The notes: generated by a model from the letters alone, not told the origin. A stretch of 64,000 nucleotides of DNA from Chitinophagaceae bacterium (GCA_016703625.1 JADJBP010000001.1:186001-250000), one strand, 5' to 3'. Shown: positions 29,058 through 38,893, numbered from the stretch's first letter. A program made the numbers and translations.

Positions 29058-29144
29058 ATCAAAAGTCAAAAGGAAAAAGTCAAAAAGAGGCTCATAATCG
29101 CAGGGCACCATTTTTGATTTTTGATTTTTGAATTTTTACTTAAT

Positions 29145-30364
29145 ATGAACAGAGTAGTTATAACAGGCATGGGCATTTATTCCTGCATAGGAAAAAACCT
29201 GGAGGAGGTCAGGGATTCCCTTTTTAAGGGAAGGTCGGGCCTCATACTGGATCCTGTGCGTAAGGAATATGGATATCGTTCGGGCCTCACCGGGTTTGTA
29301 GAAAAACCCGATCTGAAAGGAAAGCTTGACCGCAGGGCCCGCATCATGTTGCCCGAGCAGGGCGAGTATGCATACCTGGCCACCGTGGAAGCGCTGGAAA
29401 ACGCCGGTATTGATGCAGATTATATCAGTGCACATGAAATCGGTATTTTATACGGCAACGACAGCTCCGGCAAAGCTGTTATTGAAGCCAATGATATCAT
29501 CAGGGAAAAAAAAGATACCACACTGGTTGGCTCGGGTGCTGTTTTTCAAACTATGAACTCAACTGTAACCATGAACCTGGCCACCATCTTTAAACTGCGT
29601 GGGGTAAACTTCACCATCAGCGCAGCCTGTGCCAGCGGCTCCCATTCCATCGGGCTTGGTTATCATTTTATAAAATCGGGTTTGCAGGATTGTATCATCT
29701 GCGGTGGCGCCCAGGAGATAAACCATTTATCCATGGGTACTTTTGATGCATTGTCTGCTTTTTCGGTAAGAGAATCAGACCCAGCAAGAGCATCCAGGCC
29801 TTTTGACCGTGACCGCGACGGATTGATCCCAAGCGGCGGTGCTGCAACGGTGATCCTGGAAAGCCTGGAATCGGCACAAAAAGAGGCGCTGTAATTTTGG
29901 GTGAGGTGATCGGTTATGGCTTTTCATCCAATGGCGGGCATATATCAAACCCCACCGTTGACGGGCCGGTAAGGTCGCTGCACATGGCCATGAAGGATGC
30001 GGGCATTTTGGCGGCTGATGTGGATTATATAAATGCACACGCAACTTCAACACCGGCAGGCGATGCCAGTGAAGCTAAAGCCATAGATGAAGTTTTTGGT
30101 CAATATAAGCCCCTGGTAAGCTCTACAAAATCCATGACCGGCCATGAGTGCTGGATGGCAGGCGCAAGTGAGATCGTATATTCAGTATTAATGATGCAAC
30201 ATGGATTTGTAGCGCCCAATATAAATTTTGAAAATCCCGATGAGGACTCTGCCAAACTGAATATTGCAAAAATGACCGTAGAAAAAGATATTGTAGTATT
30301 TTTGTCAAACTCTTTTGGGTTTGGAGGAACTAACTCATCACTCATTATCAGAAAAATGAATTAA
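29145..30364 (+). CDS. Beta-ketoacyl-ACP synthase (frameshifted near 29882)
   Basis: About 407 residues when read across the break. The start is ATG 29145 (MNRVVITGMGIYSCIG). All three catalytic residues are present: Cys in ISAACASGSHS, His in INAHATSTPAGD and His in MTGHECWMAGASE. The C-terminus SNSFGFGGTNSSL is intact. The frame is lost at 29881 in an A run followed by GAGG. Adding one A gives the expected SAQKRGAVILGEVIGYG. The second half therefore is not a separate gene starting at 29897. It is a condensing enzyme of the FabF/FabB type, probably for chain extension, 10 bases before an ACP gene. Confidence 0.85.
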
Positions 30365-30374
30365 TGTACCGTGT

Positions 30375-30633
30375 ATGACTAACAATGAAATTATAGAGAA
30401 AATTCACGAATTCCTAATTGAAGAATTTGAAGTGAAAGCAGAAAAAATTACTTCCTGAAGCGAATTTAAAAGATACATTGGGTTTAGACAGTCTCGATTA
30501 TATTGACCTGGTTGTGGTTATTGAAAGCAATTTTGCCTTTAAGGTAAAACCCGAAGACTTTACAGATATAGCCACTTTCGGTGATTTTTGTGATTATGTG
30601 ATCTCCCGTGTAAATTCAAAAGAATTGGCATAA
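30375..30633 (+). CDS. Acyl carrier protein (frameshifted near 30455)
   Basis: About 86 residues. ATG 30375 gives MTNNEIIEKIHEFLIEEFEV; the other frame then continues LPEANLKDTLGLDSLDYIDL, with the phosphopantetheine Ser in GLDSLD, and ends RVNSKELA. The break falls after an A6 run near 30445-30460. The stop TAA at 30631-30633 overlaps the next start (TAATG), which supports one translated unit. Length and motif are typical of a type II ACP. It differs clearly from the other two cluster ACPs, which share GLGLDSID. Confidence 0.85.
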
Positions 30634-31525
30634 TGCCGGCCTGGCAGGGAAAATCCAAAGGCACCCCCCTGGGATACCGCATTTTTGTATGGGTTTTAAA
30701 AACATTTGGGGTTTTACCGGCTTACTTCCTGCTTCGGTTTGTAGCACTGTATTATTTCTTTTTTTCTTATAAGGCATCCCGTCAAATTTATTTTCTGTAC
30801 CGCCATAAGCTTGGGTTCAACCGGTTTTCATCCATTAAAAAAGTATACACAAATTACTATTTGCTGGGCCAGAGTATTATTGATAAAGTGGCCGTGATGT
30901 CGGGTATCAATAATAATTTCAGTTTTGATTTTGACGGTGAAGAAAACCTGCGGAAAATTGCAGCCATGCAAAAAGGCGGCATATTACTGAGCGCTCATAT
31001 CGGGAATTGGGATGTTGCAGGCCATTTGTTCAAACGTTTGGAAACACCCATAAATATAGTGTTGTATGATGGTGAACATGAACAGATAAAACAATATCTT
31101 GAGGGCGTAACCGGTAAGCGGTCAGTTAAGATCATTGTTATTAAGAACGACCTGAGCCATATTTATGCCATCAGCAATGCATTTGCAAACAACGAATTGG
31201 TTTGTATGCACGCGGACCGGTTTATGGAAGGCAATAAAACAATGACGGCAAATTTCCTGGGAACACCTGCCCGGTTTCCCATGGGGCCATTTTTACTGGC
31301 AGCAACATTTAAAGTGCCTGTTTCTTTTGTTTTTGCATTGAAAGAAAGCACATTGCATTATCATTTCTTTGCCAGTGAAATAAAAGATTATGCAGGTATT
31401 TCCAAAGAATCGATGATGCAGGAAATGTTGAACGACTTTGCCGGGAAATGGAAAAGAAGGTTAAACAATACCCGGAACAATGGTTTAATTATTATAATTT
31501 CTGGGAGGGTTCACCAAAGGGCTGA
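30633..31525 (+). CDS. LpxL/HtrB-type acyltransferase (frameshift near 31444)
   Basis: About 297 residues. An N-terminal membrane helix region (PAYFLLRFVALYYFFFSY) precedes the acyltransferase domain with SAHIGNWDVAG (HxxxxD-type site) and VCMHADRFMEGNK. After one missing G near 31444 the frame continues EMEKKVKQYPEQWFNYYNFW, the usual end of this family, and stops at TGA 31523-31525. The out-of-frame tail to 31547 is an artefact. These enzymes move acyl chains from ACP to lipid A. In aryl polyene clusters a homologue is thought to attach the polyene to its lipid or phenolic partner. The start overlaps the ACP stop. Confidence 0.82.
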
Positions 31526-31598
31526 CAACCTTCCCAACACCTGTTGAAATTTGATTACGATACGGAAAGGTTAACATCCTTTCAGCCAATTATTAAAA

Positions 31599-32027
31599 AT
31601 GCTGCAAACAAAAAATATTGAAAACCTTTTACCGCAAAGGGCCCCTTTTGTAATGATAGACGGTTTAATGTCTTCTACAGAAACTACAACAACGACCATG
31701 TTTGGTATAAGAACGGATAATATTTTTGTGGTTGATGGCGTGTTGCGGGAGCCGGGCCTTATTGAAAATATTGCACAAACGGCTGCTGCCAGGGCCGGGT
31801 ATATTTCAAAAACAGAAAATAAGCCTGTAATGGTTGGATATATTGCTGCCATCAATAACCTGCGGGTATTTGCATTACCCAGGACCGGCGATGAATTAAT
31901 TACTGAAATTACCATGGAAAACCAGATTTTTGCAGTATCATTAATAACCGGGAAAATCACCTGTAACGATCAATTGATCGCCCAATGCAGCATGAAGATA
32001 TTTATTAATCAAAATAAAAATTCCTGA
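31599..32027 (+). CDS. Hotdog-fold dehydratase-like protein lacking the catalytic His (ApeP-like)
   Basis: 142 residues. The start LLPQRAPFVMIDGL resembles FabZ (LPHRYPFLLVDR). The central helix REPGLIENIAQTAAARAGY keeps the Glu (Glu56) that is catalytic in FabZ. The FabZ GHFPG segment with the catalytic His is replaced by VVDGVLRE. On its own it should not dehydrate. The second hotdog protein of the cluster (41934-42308) has the opposite pattern, so the two may form a heterodimer with a shared active site. Such paired dehydratases (ApeI/ApeP) are known in aryl polyene systems. Confidence 0.8.
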   Translation: MLQTKNIENLLPQRAPFVMIDGLMSSTETTTTTMFGIRTDNIFVVDGVLREPGLIENIAQTAAARAGYISKTENKPVMVGYIAAINNLRVFALPRTGDELITEITMENQIFAVSLITGKITCNDQLIAQCSMKIFINQNKNS

Positions 32028-32029
32028 TC

Positions 32030-32688
32030 ATGAAACGTACACAAAAATTAAAATGGCTGTGTGCTTCTTTATTATTATTGAGCCTCAGTGTTACATCTTA
32101 TACCCAATCATTGAAAGATTTTTTTGGCAGCTCTGAAACCGCAACCGTATACCTGGGCATAGACTTTACCAAAGCCAGGCTTATAAACCCCCTGACGGCT
32201 AACCCCTCCGATATAAAAAACCGCATATACAGGAGTATTAATGATGTGGTGGTTGCAGAACCCAAGAAATTTGATTTTACCGGTACATTCAATAAAGCCA
32301 GTGTTTCAAACGACCTTACCGCTGTGCATGCAGGAAACGAAAGATAAATGAAGCAGATATCGTTTCAACAAAGTTTGAAGATTTTAACCGCTTGAAAGAA
32401 AGTGATATGGCCTCAATCGTTAAAGCATTGAACATAAGCAACATAAAAGGTGTGGGTATATTGTTTGTATTTGAAGCCATGAAAAACATAGAGAAAGGAG
32501 ATGATGACGCTGCAGTATGGACAGTACTTGTAGATCTGCAGACAAAAAAAGTTTTACTCGCGGAACGTTTTGAAGTAAAGGCCAAAGGATTTGGTTTTCG
32601 AAACATTTGGGCCTCTGCCATTAAAGCTACATTAGACGAAATTGATAAGAAAAAGTATAAAGCCTGGAAAAACCAATACGGCGGCTGA
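32030..32688 (+). CDS. Secreted hypothetical protein (frameshifted near 32344)
   Basis: About 219 residues read across the break. It has a signal peptide (KWLCASLLLLSLSVTSYTQ), then a domain starting SLKDFFGSSETATVYLGIDFTKARL. The frame is lost at GAAAGATAAATG near 32340; one extra A gives KINEADIVSTKFEDF and then the frame ending AWKNQYGG. Both halves are needed for a plausible protein. I know no domain name; the LGIDFTKARLI opening resembles small periplasmic proteins found in such clusters. It lies 2 bases after the hotdog gene and 11 bases before the thioesterase gene, so it is probably co-expressed. Confidence 0.7.
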
Positions 32689-32699
32689 TCATCAGAATT

Positions 32700-33128
32700 A
32701 TGAAAAAGGAATTGAGCAGTAAGACAGAAGTTTTGGTACGATTTAATGAAGCCGACCCCCTGGGCATAGTCTGGCACGGGCATTATATCCGTTATTTTGA
32801 AGACGGGCGGGAAGCCTTTGGCAACCTGCACGGCCTGTGTTACCTCGATGTATTTAAACAGGGTTTTGTAATTCCCGTTGTGAGTGTGCAGTGCGATTAC
32901 AAGCGCTCACTTCGTTATGGCGACACCGTTATTGTAGAAACCAAATATATTCCAACCGAGGCGGCAAAAATGAAATTTACATACCGCCTGTTCAAGGCTG
33001 CTACCGGGGAGCTGGTGGCTACAGGATCTTCCGTTCAGGTTTTTTTAAGTAAAGATGACTCGGTGCTTCAAATGTCCAATCCTTCTTTTTTTGAAGACTG
33101 GAAAAAGCAACACGGCCAGGATCAATGA
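32700..33128 (+). CDS. 4-hydroxybenzoyl-CoA thioesterase-type hotdog thioesterase
   Basis: 142 residues. The 4HBT signature is clear: VRFNEADPLGIVWHGHYIRYF, with the Asp of the DPxGxxxH pattern, followed by the helix EDGREAFGNL. No membrane segment is seen. It hydrolyses or transfers acyl groups from CoA or ACP. In aryl polyene clusters an ApeI/ApeK-like thioesterase is expected for release or editing. The gene is intact, in a tight row between the secreted protein and a ketosynthase. Confidence 0.85.
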   Translation: MKKELSSKTEVLVRFNEADPLGIVWHGHYIRYFEDGREAFGNLHGLCYLDVFKQGFVIPVVSVQCDYKRSLRYGDTVIVETKYIPTEAAKMKFTYRLFKAATGELVATGSSVQVFLSKDDSVLQMSNPSFFEDWKKQHGQDQ

Positions 33129-33138
33129 TAAGAAAACC

Positions 33139-34276
33139 ATGAAAGAAATTTTTATTAATTCAGACAATATTATATCACCCATTGGCTCAACCACTGCTGA
33201 AAATTTTTCGCAGCTTAAACGAAATGTACCGGGTATAAAACTGCATGATGATGCCCGCATGTCTGAACAGCCATTCCAGGCTTCCTTGTTTGCAGATGAA
33301 AATTTCTTCATTAATGATGGTTCAGTAATTACATATACAAAATTTGAAAAACTGCTCATGGCTTCCATAGCCGGGGCATTGGCAGGAAGCAGTATTCCGG
33401 TACACGATGACAGAACAGTACTTATCATTTCTTCTACCAAGGGGAATATCAGTTTACTGGAGAATGAACCACTTCCTGAATCATTGAACAAAAGGATCTC
33501 CCTGCATTATTCAGCAAAACTCGTTTCCGCCCATTTCGGTTTTGTAAACCAGCCTGTTATTATTTCAAATGCATGCATTTCGGGTTTATTGGCTTTATTA
33601 ACCGGAATGCGTTTGATCCAGTCAGGGCAATACGATCATGCTGTAGTTTCGGGCGCCGATGTGATCAGCAAATTTGTATTATCAGGATTTCAATCTTTCC
33701 AGGCCATCAGCGCTTTACCCTGCAAACCATTTGATGTGGCCAGGGACGGAATAAACCTGGGAGAAGCAGCCGGTACGGTTATTCTCACTGCCGGTAAAAA
33801 TTTTTCATCCGGCATAAAACTTTCGGGAGGTTCGGTTAGCAATGATGCAAATCATATCAGCGGGCCATCACGAACAGGAGAGGAATTGTATCTTGCAATA
33901 AAAAAATGCAATGCAGGCTGCCGGCCTTGTTGCCGGTGATATTGGCCTGGTATCAGCACATGGAACTGCTACCCTGTTCAATGATGAAATGGAAGCAAAG
34001 GCAATCACACTGGCAGGGCTGCAATCAGTGCCGGTAAACAGTTTAAAAGGGTATTATGGGCACACGCTTGGCGCTGCCGGGCTTATTGAATCCATCATTT
34101 CCATGCAATCATTAAAAGAAAATATTATTATACCAACCCGCGGGTTTGAAAATATGGGTGTGTCACAACCGGTAAATATCTGTTCCACATTATATGAAAC
34201 ACCAGTACAGCATTTTTTAAAAACAGCTTCGGGTTTTGGAGGTTGTAATGCTGCGATGGTATTCAGTAAACAATAG
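33139..34276 (+). CDS. Beta-ketoacyl synthase (frameshifted near 33905)
   Basis: About 379 residues read across the break. ATG 33139 is chosen because it opens MKEIFINSDNIISPIG, the normal N-terminus; an earlier ATG at 33055 lies in the thioesterase gene. The catalytic Cys is in ISNACISGLLAL, His in SAHGTATLFND and His in YYGHTLGAAGL. One extra A in the run at 33901-33906 breaks the frame; removing it gives AIKNAMQAAGLVAGD. This is a shorter, diverged ketosynthase compared with 37579 and 45343. Its N-terminal half is unlike FabF, so it may set starter or early chain specificity; that is only inference. Confidence 0.8.
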
Positions 34277-34297
34277 TAAAAAAATATTTAAACAGTT

Positions 34298-35368
34298 ATG
34301 AAGTTTTTCTCTAAGGACAAAAGATCGGCATTTGAATCAAAGGAAATGGCACAATGGATCGCTTTTGGCCCTGCCATTTTCCAGGCAGCACGTGTGCTCC
34401 GCAATTCAGGTATTTTACAGGTGATTGATGACAGCGGTACAACCGGACTTACCAATGAGGAGATCGCTGCAAAAGTGAATCTTTCCGAATACGGGGTAAG
34501 GGTCCTGCTCGAATCGGGCCTCGGCCTCGGCCTGGTGCTGGTCAATGATAAAAAATATACACTGGGAAAAACCGGGTATTTTATATTGCATGATCCGTTG
34601 ACCATCACCAATATGGATTTCATGCACGATGTAAACTATAAAGGCCTTTTTTACCTGGATGAAAGTATTGAAACCGGCAAACCCGCAGGGCTAAAGGAAT
34701 TTGGCAACTGGAAAACGATTTACGAAGGACTGTCGCAGTTACCGCCGCATGTACAAAAAAGCTGGTTTAGTTTCGATCATTACTTTTCGGATGATGCATT
34801 TCCCCGGGTGTTACCCATGGTATATAAGGATGGCATAAAAAAAATACTGGATATTGGCGGCAATACCGGCAAGTGGGCCATTGCATCAACCAAATATGAT
34901 CCCGGGGTTCATATAACCATCATGGACCTGCCCGGACAGTTGAATGTGGCCCGGCAAAGAATTGAAGAGCTGGGATTAACAGACAGGGTTGATTTTTTAC
35001 CCGTAAATATTTTAGATGAAACAGTAAAATTTCCCAAAGGTTTTGATGTGATCTGGATGAGCCAGTTCCTGGATTGTTTTTCGGAAGCGGAAATTGTTTC
35101 TATTTTAAAAAGATGTTACGAAGCGTTGGATGAGAACGGGCAGGTAATGATACTGGAACCATACTGGGACCGGCAGAAATTTGAGATTGCCGCATTTTGC
35201 CTGCAGCAAACTTCCATATATTTTACTGCATTGGCCAATGGCAACAGCCAGATGTACAGTGCAGAAATTTTTATTAAATGTATTAAAGAAGCAGGTTTTG
35301 ATATTGTTGAAGAAAAAGACCATATTGGCTTAAGCCAAACCTTGTTAAAATGTAAAAAACGAAAATAA
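34298..35368 (+). CDS. SAM-dependent O-methyltransferase
   Basis: 356 residues. It has the N-terminal winged-helix dimerisation domain (residues about 25-105, TNEEIAAKVNLSEYGVRVLLESG) and the methyltransferase domain with the SAM site ILDIGGNTGKWA, acidic loop IMDLPGQL and LDENGQVMILEPYW. This architecture is that of acetylserotonin/hydroxyindole or plant-type phenol O-methyltransferases. A likely acceptor is a phenol of the aryl head or of the resorcinol. It stops 2 bases before the halogenase-like gene. No break in the frame. Confidence 0.85.
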   Translation: MKFFSKDKRSAFESKEMAQWIAFGPAIFQAARVLRNSGILQVIDDSGTTGLTNEEIAAKVNLSEYGVRVLLESGLGLGLVLVNDKKYTLGKTGYFILHDPLTITNMDFMHDVNYKGLFYLDESIETGKPAGLKEFGNWKTIYEGLSQLPPHVQKSWFSFDHYFSDDAFPRVLPMVYKDGIKKILDIGGNTGKWAIASTKYDPGVHITIMDLPGQLNVARQRIEELGLTDRVDFLPVNILDETVKFPKGFDVIWMSQFLDCFSEAEIVSILKRCYEALDENGQVMILEPYWDRQKFEIAAFCLQQTSIYFTALANGNSQMYSAEIFIKCIKEAGFDIVEEKDHIGLSQTLLKCKKRK

Positions 35369-35369
35369 T

Positions 35370-36620
35370 ATGCATACGGAACAGGTAGATGTGCTCGTAA
35401 TTGGCGCCGGTCCTTCGGGAACAGTTGCAGCATCAATCATAAAAAAGGCAGGCTTTACCGTTAAGATCGTTGAGAAGTTAAAATTCCCGCGGTTTGTTAT
35501 TGGCGAAAGCTTATTGCCCCGTTGTATGGAAGCACTGGAAGAAGCCGGTTTTCTGGATGCTGTTAAAGCAGCCGGTTTCCAGGAAAAATTCGGGGCCAAG
35601 TTTGTAAAGAACGGGAAGATATGCGATTATTTTTTTGCCGACCAGTTTACAGCAGGCTGGAGCTGGACCTGGCAGGTTCCCCGTGCCGAATTTGATACTA
35701 TACTGGCTGATCGCTGTGTGCAGATGGGTATACCTGTCAGTTATGAAACTACGGTAACCGGGATCGTATTTAACGGAACCGATTCGCTAACAACGGTTGA
35801 AGATATAAGCGGCAACCAGTCACAGATAGCAGCCCGGTTCATTGTAGACGGCAGCGGCTATGGCAGGGTGATACCGAAGCTGTTCAATATGGACAGGCCG
35901 TCAAACCTGCCTCCGCGGAAAACGCTGTTTACGCATGTGGTGGATACCAAACGCACCATGGATGATGAGCCCAACCGCATCACTATCATTGTGCATCAAT
36001 ACGGCATCTGGATATGGGTGATCCCTTTTTCAAATGGTAAAACATCGGTAGGCTTCGTGGGTGAACCGGAATTTTTTAAATCAACATCAGGCGGCACACC
36101 CGAAGAGCAACTGCGGGCATTGCTGGCTACAGAACCATACCTGGCCGAACGCATGAAAGATGTGGAATTTGTTTTTGAACCCAGGGTTTTGGAATCCTGG
36201 TCAACCACCACCAACAGTTTTTACGGCGATGGTTTTGTGTTAACCGGCAATGTAACCGAATTCCTGGACCCCGTATTTTCATCAGGCGTAACGCTGGCAA
36301 CCGTTTCCAGTCAAACAGCCGCCAAACTGGTCATTAAAAAACTCAATGGAGAAGCGGTGGATTGGGATGCCGAATACACCCAACCCATGATGCAGGGTGT
36401 TGATACTTTCCGCAGTTATGTAATGGCATGGTACGAAGGAACACTGGATACGATCTTCTTTGCCGATAACCAGGTACCCGAAATAAAAAGTATGATCTGC
36501 TCGGTGCTGGCCGGTTATGTATGGGACCTCAACAATCCTTATGTAAAAGACCACAAAACAGCTTTGCAGAAACTGGCCAGGTTGATCGTATTAAGAGATA
36601 CTTCCAATAAACCCAACTAA
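35370..36620 (+). CDS. Flavin-dependent halogenase-like FAD enzyme (intact)
   Basis: 416 residues. Motifs in order: VLVIGAGPSGTVAA (FAD), RFVIGESLLPRCMEAL, Lys73 in GFQEKFGAKF at the catalytic Lys position of phenolic halogenases, GIWIWVIPFSNGK (WxWxIP) and LTGNVTEFLDPVFSSGVTLA (second FAD motif; GN replaces GD). All elements for an active FADH2-dependent halogenase of phenols are there; a hydroxylase is the alternative. It is coupled to the methyltransferase gene upstream. Together they would decorate the aromatic ring with Cl or OH and OMe. The flavin reductase it would need is not in the window. Confidence 0.8.
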   Translation: MHTEQVDVLVIGAGPSGTVAASIIKKAGFTVKIVEKLKFPRFVIGESLLPRCMEALEEAGFLDAVKAAGFQEKFGAKFVKNGKICDYFFADQFTAGWSWTWQVPRAEFDTILADRCVQMGIPVSYETTVTGIVFNGTDSLTTVEDISGNQSQIAARFIVDGSGYGRVIPKLFNMDRPSNLPPRKTLFTHVVDTKRTMDDEPNRITIIVHQYGIWIWVIPFSNGKTSVGFVGEPEFFKSTSGGTPEEQLRALLATEPYLAERMKDVEFVFEPRVLESWSTTTNSFYGDGFVLTGNVTEFLDPVFSSGVTLATVSSQTAAKLVIKKLNGEAVDWDAEYTQPMMQGVDTFRSYVMAWYEGTLDTIFFADNQVPEIKSMICSVLAGYVWDLNNPYVKDHKTALQKLARLIVLRDTSNKPN

Positions 36621-36633
36621 TTATTAAATAATC

Positions 36634-37272
36634 TTGCCAGAAAATATTTATATCACCGCCAGTTGTACCATCAGTGAAAACAACATTTGCAAAAATGAAC
36701 AATTGGTTTTTACAGGCAGTACATCAAACCTTTCCGAATTCCTGGTTGCGGCTTACCGGCATTTTGCCCTGGAGTATCCAAAGTTCTATAAAATGGATAC
36801 ACTCAGCAAACTGGGATGGCTGGCCAACGAGGTTTTATTGCAGGATAGTTTTGACAGTACAAAGTACAGCCCCGGCGATATTGGCATCGTGCTGTCCAAT
36901 GCCAATGCCAGCCTGGATACAGATATAAAATATTATGATACCACAAAAACCTTTGCCAGCCCGGCATTGTTTGTTTATACATTACCCAATATCGTTATTG
37001 GTGAAATATCAATCAGGCATCAATTTAAAGGGGAGAATGCATTTTTTATATTTGACCGTTTTGATGCCGGTTTTATTGAACAATATGTGAGCAACCTCGT
37101 AAATAACAATATATTGCAGTGCTGCATTTGCGGTTGGGTAGATGTACTGGATGATCTGTACGATGCAACTTTATTTTTGATAGAGCAGGATAAAACCGCC
37201 AATTCAGTTAATTTTACAAAAGAGAATCTTAATGGAATATACCAAATAGAACTGTCAGCCCTGTCCCGATAA
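36634..37272 (+). CDS. Truncated ketosynthase-like protein without catalytic residues
   Basis: 212 residues, starting with TTG at 36634 (MPENIYITASCTIS). The sequence has the look of a ketosynthase N-terminal half (YSPGDIGIVLSNANASLDTD, then FVYTLPNIVIGEISIRH). The active Cys segment is absent (KGENAFFIFDRFD at the equivalent place) and there are no HGTGT or GHTxG motifs. The length is half of a normal ketosynthase, with no sign of a lost second half. It may be a non-catalytic partner or scaffold. The stop codon lies inside the palindrome at 37263-37286. Confidence 0.6.
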   Translation: MPENIYITASCTISENNICKNEQLVFTGSTSNLSEFLVAAYRHFALEYPKFYKMDTLSKLGWLANEVLLQDSFDSTKYSPGDIGIVLSNANASLDTDIKYYDTTKTFASPALFVYTLPNIVIGEISIRHQFKGENAFFIFDRFDAGFIEQYVSNLVNNNILQCCICGWVDVLDDLYDATLFLIEQDKTANSVNFTKENLNGIYQIELSALSR

Positions 37273-37286
37273 CTATCGGGATGTCG
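37263..37286 (+). repeat. CCCGATAACTATCGGG palindrome overlapping a stop codon
   Basis: GTCCCGATAACTATCGGGAT followed by GTCG. It supplies the last codons and the TAA of the previous gene. A near copy in reverse is at 8495-8521. Translation of the reverse strand gives the peptide RHPDSYRD at both places, a sign of false ORFs. Confidence 0.8.
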
Positions 37287-37312
37287 TAGGCGGGTTAGGA
37301 AAAAAATACAAA

Positions 37313-37576
37313 ATGGATAAATTAATGTCGGATCTGAAATCACAGATCATTGCCCAGTTGAATTTGCAGGATACCAAACCGGAAGATATTGGAGATGACC
37401 AGCCGCTGTTTGTTGAGGGCCTTGGTTTGGATTCTATAGATGCATTGGAACTGATCGTTTTATTGCAGCAACATTATAAGATCAAATTATCGAATGCCGA
37501 TGACGGACCAAAGGTTTTCCATTCTGTCAGAACCATGGCCGAATACATCACTGCTCACCAAGCCCAGCATGCATAA
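37313..37576 (+). CDS. Acyl carrier protein (plus-strand cassette)
   Basis: 87 residues with EGLGLDSIDALELIVLL, the Ser being the phosphopantetheine site. The N-terminal DDQPLFVEG and the C-terminal VRTMAEYI are typical. It is closely similar to the minus-strand ACP at 46697 (KPEDI, PLF, EGLGLDSID and ELIVLL shared). It lies 2 bases before a ketosynthase gene. It is expected to carry the growing polyene or acyl chain. Confidence 0.92.
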   Translation: MDKLMSDLKSQIIAQLNLQDTKPEDIGDDQPLFVEGLGLDSIDALELIVLLQQHYKIKLSNADDGPKVFHSVRTMAEYITAHQAQHA

Positions 37577-37578
37577 AT

Positions 37579-38780
37579 ATGAACGAACCTGTTTTTATTG
37601 CCGGAACCGGTATCATTTCGGCAATAGGAAATAATGTTGCAGAATGCCTGGATGCCCTTGAAAACGGACGTGCGGGAATGGGAGAAATGCATCAACTGGA
37701 TTCTCTACACCGTGAAAGGCTACCCGTTGCTGAAGTGAAGTTGAGTAATGAGGAGCTAGCCAAACTGGCCGGTTTACCCAAAACAAAAAGCCGTACAGCT
37801 TTATTAAGTATGATAGCTGCAAAGGAGGCTTTGGATCATGCTGCTATTCCCAATATTTCATCTTTACGTTGCGGATTTATTTCTGCCAATTCAGTTGGCG
37901 GTATGGATAAGACCGAAAATTTCTTTACCGAATTTTTACCCGATAATAATAAAGGCCGTCTGCGTAACGTGGTTGACCACGAATGCGGCAGTGTAACCGA
38001 ACTGGTTGCCGATGCTTTGGGGATCAAAGATTATATCAGCACCATCAGCACCGCCTGTTCATCATCTGCAAATGCCATTTTTTTTGGTGCCAGGCTGATC
38101 AGGAATAATATTGTTGATGTAGTTGTTGCCGGCGGCACAGATTCACTCACCAAATTCACCCTCAATGGTTTTAATACACTGATGATCGTTGATGAACAGT
38201 TTTGCCAGCCATTTGATGAAAACCGCCGTGGGCTTAACCTGGGAGAGGGTGCAGGATATGTGGTGCTGGTCTCGGAAAAAATTGCAGCCACTTTAAAAAA
38301 CAAACCACAGATCATTTTGAGCGGGTATTGCAATGCCAATGATGCTTACCATCAAACGGCTTCATCGCCTGAAGGAACCGGATCTTACCTCGCCATGAGC
38401 GGGGCGATTAAAAAAAGCGGCTTAAAACCCGGCGACATCGATTATATCAACCTGCATGGTACCGGCACGCAAAACAATGATATTGCAGAAGGAACGGCCA
38501 TCAAAAGGCTGTTTGACCCGCATTATCCCAAAATGAGTTCAACGAAAACTTTCACCGGGCATACATTGGGCGCAAGTGGTGGTATAGAAGCCGTATTTTC
38601 TGTGCTGGCTTTGCAGCGTGGCATAATTTATCCCAACCTTCGTTTACAAACGCCGATGGTTGATCTGCCCTTTGTACCGGAAAGAGCATTCATAAAAATG
38701 TGAATGTGAAACATGTGCTTTCCAACTCATTTGGTTTTGGGGGTAATTGTTCATCATTAATTTTTTCGAAAGTGGAATGA
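37579..38780 (+). CDS. Beta-ketoacyl-ACP synthase II, cassette 1 (frameshifted near 38696)
   Basis: About 400 residues. Catalytic Cys in ISTACSSSANAI, His in NLHGTGTQNND and His in FTGHTLGASGG; LGEGAGYVVL is also typical. The frame breaks near 38696 at ATAAAAATG; one more A gives IKNVNVKHVLSNSFGFGG and the gene ends FSKVE at 38780, exactly like the paralogue at 45343-46553. The shorter frame ending at 38703 is therefore an artefact. With the CLF-like gene at 38894 it should form the KS-CLF heterodimer that extends the polyene. Confidence 0.87.
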
Positions 38781-38805
38781 ATTAAAACTTGAATTGGTTT
38801 AGAGA

Positions 38806-38869
38806 GTTTAGAAGGTTTAGGAAGTTTAGAGGTACTCTAAACCCTCTAAACTTCCTAAACATTCTAAAC
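38806..38869. repeat. Long intergenic hairpin of TTTAGRAGG units
   Basis: Three units (GTTTAGAAG, GTTTAGGAA, GTTTAGAGG) are followed by their complements, giving a stem of about 25 bp with a short loop. It lies between cassette 1 KS and CLF. The related element is at 18005-18070. Confidence 0.8.
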
Positions 38870-38893
38870 TTAAAATATATTAACAGCATAAAC

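Noticed and set aside
29897..30364. Separate small ketosynthase-like gene
   Set aside because: It is the second half of the KS starting at 29145; one base restores the join.
38789..38893. N-terminal extension of the cassette 1 CLF
   Set aside because: It is the translated TTTAGRAGG hairpin; the paralogue starts at the equivalent of MYIRST.
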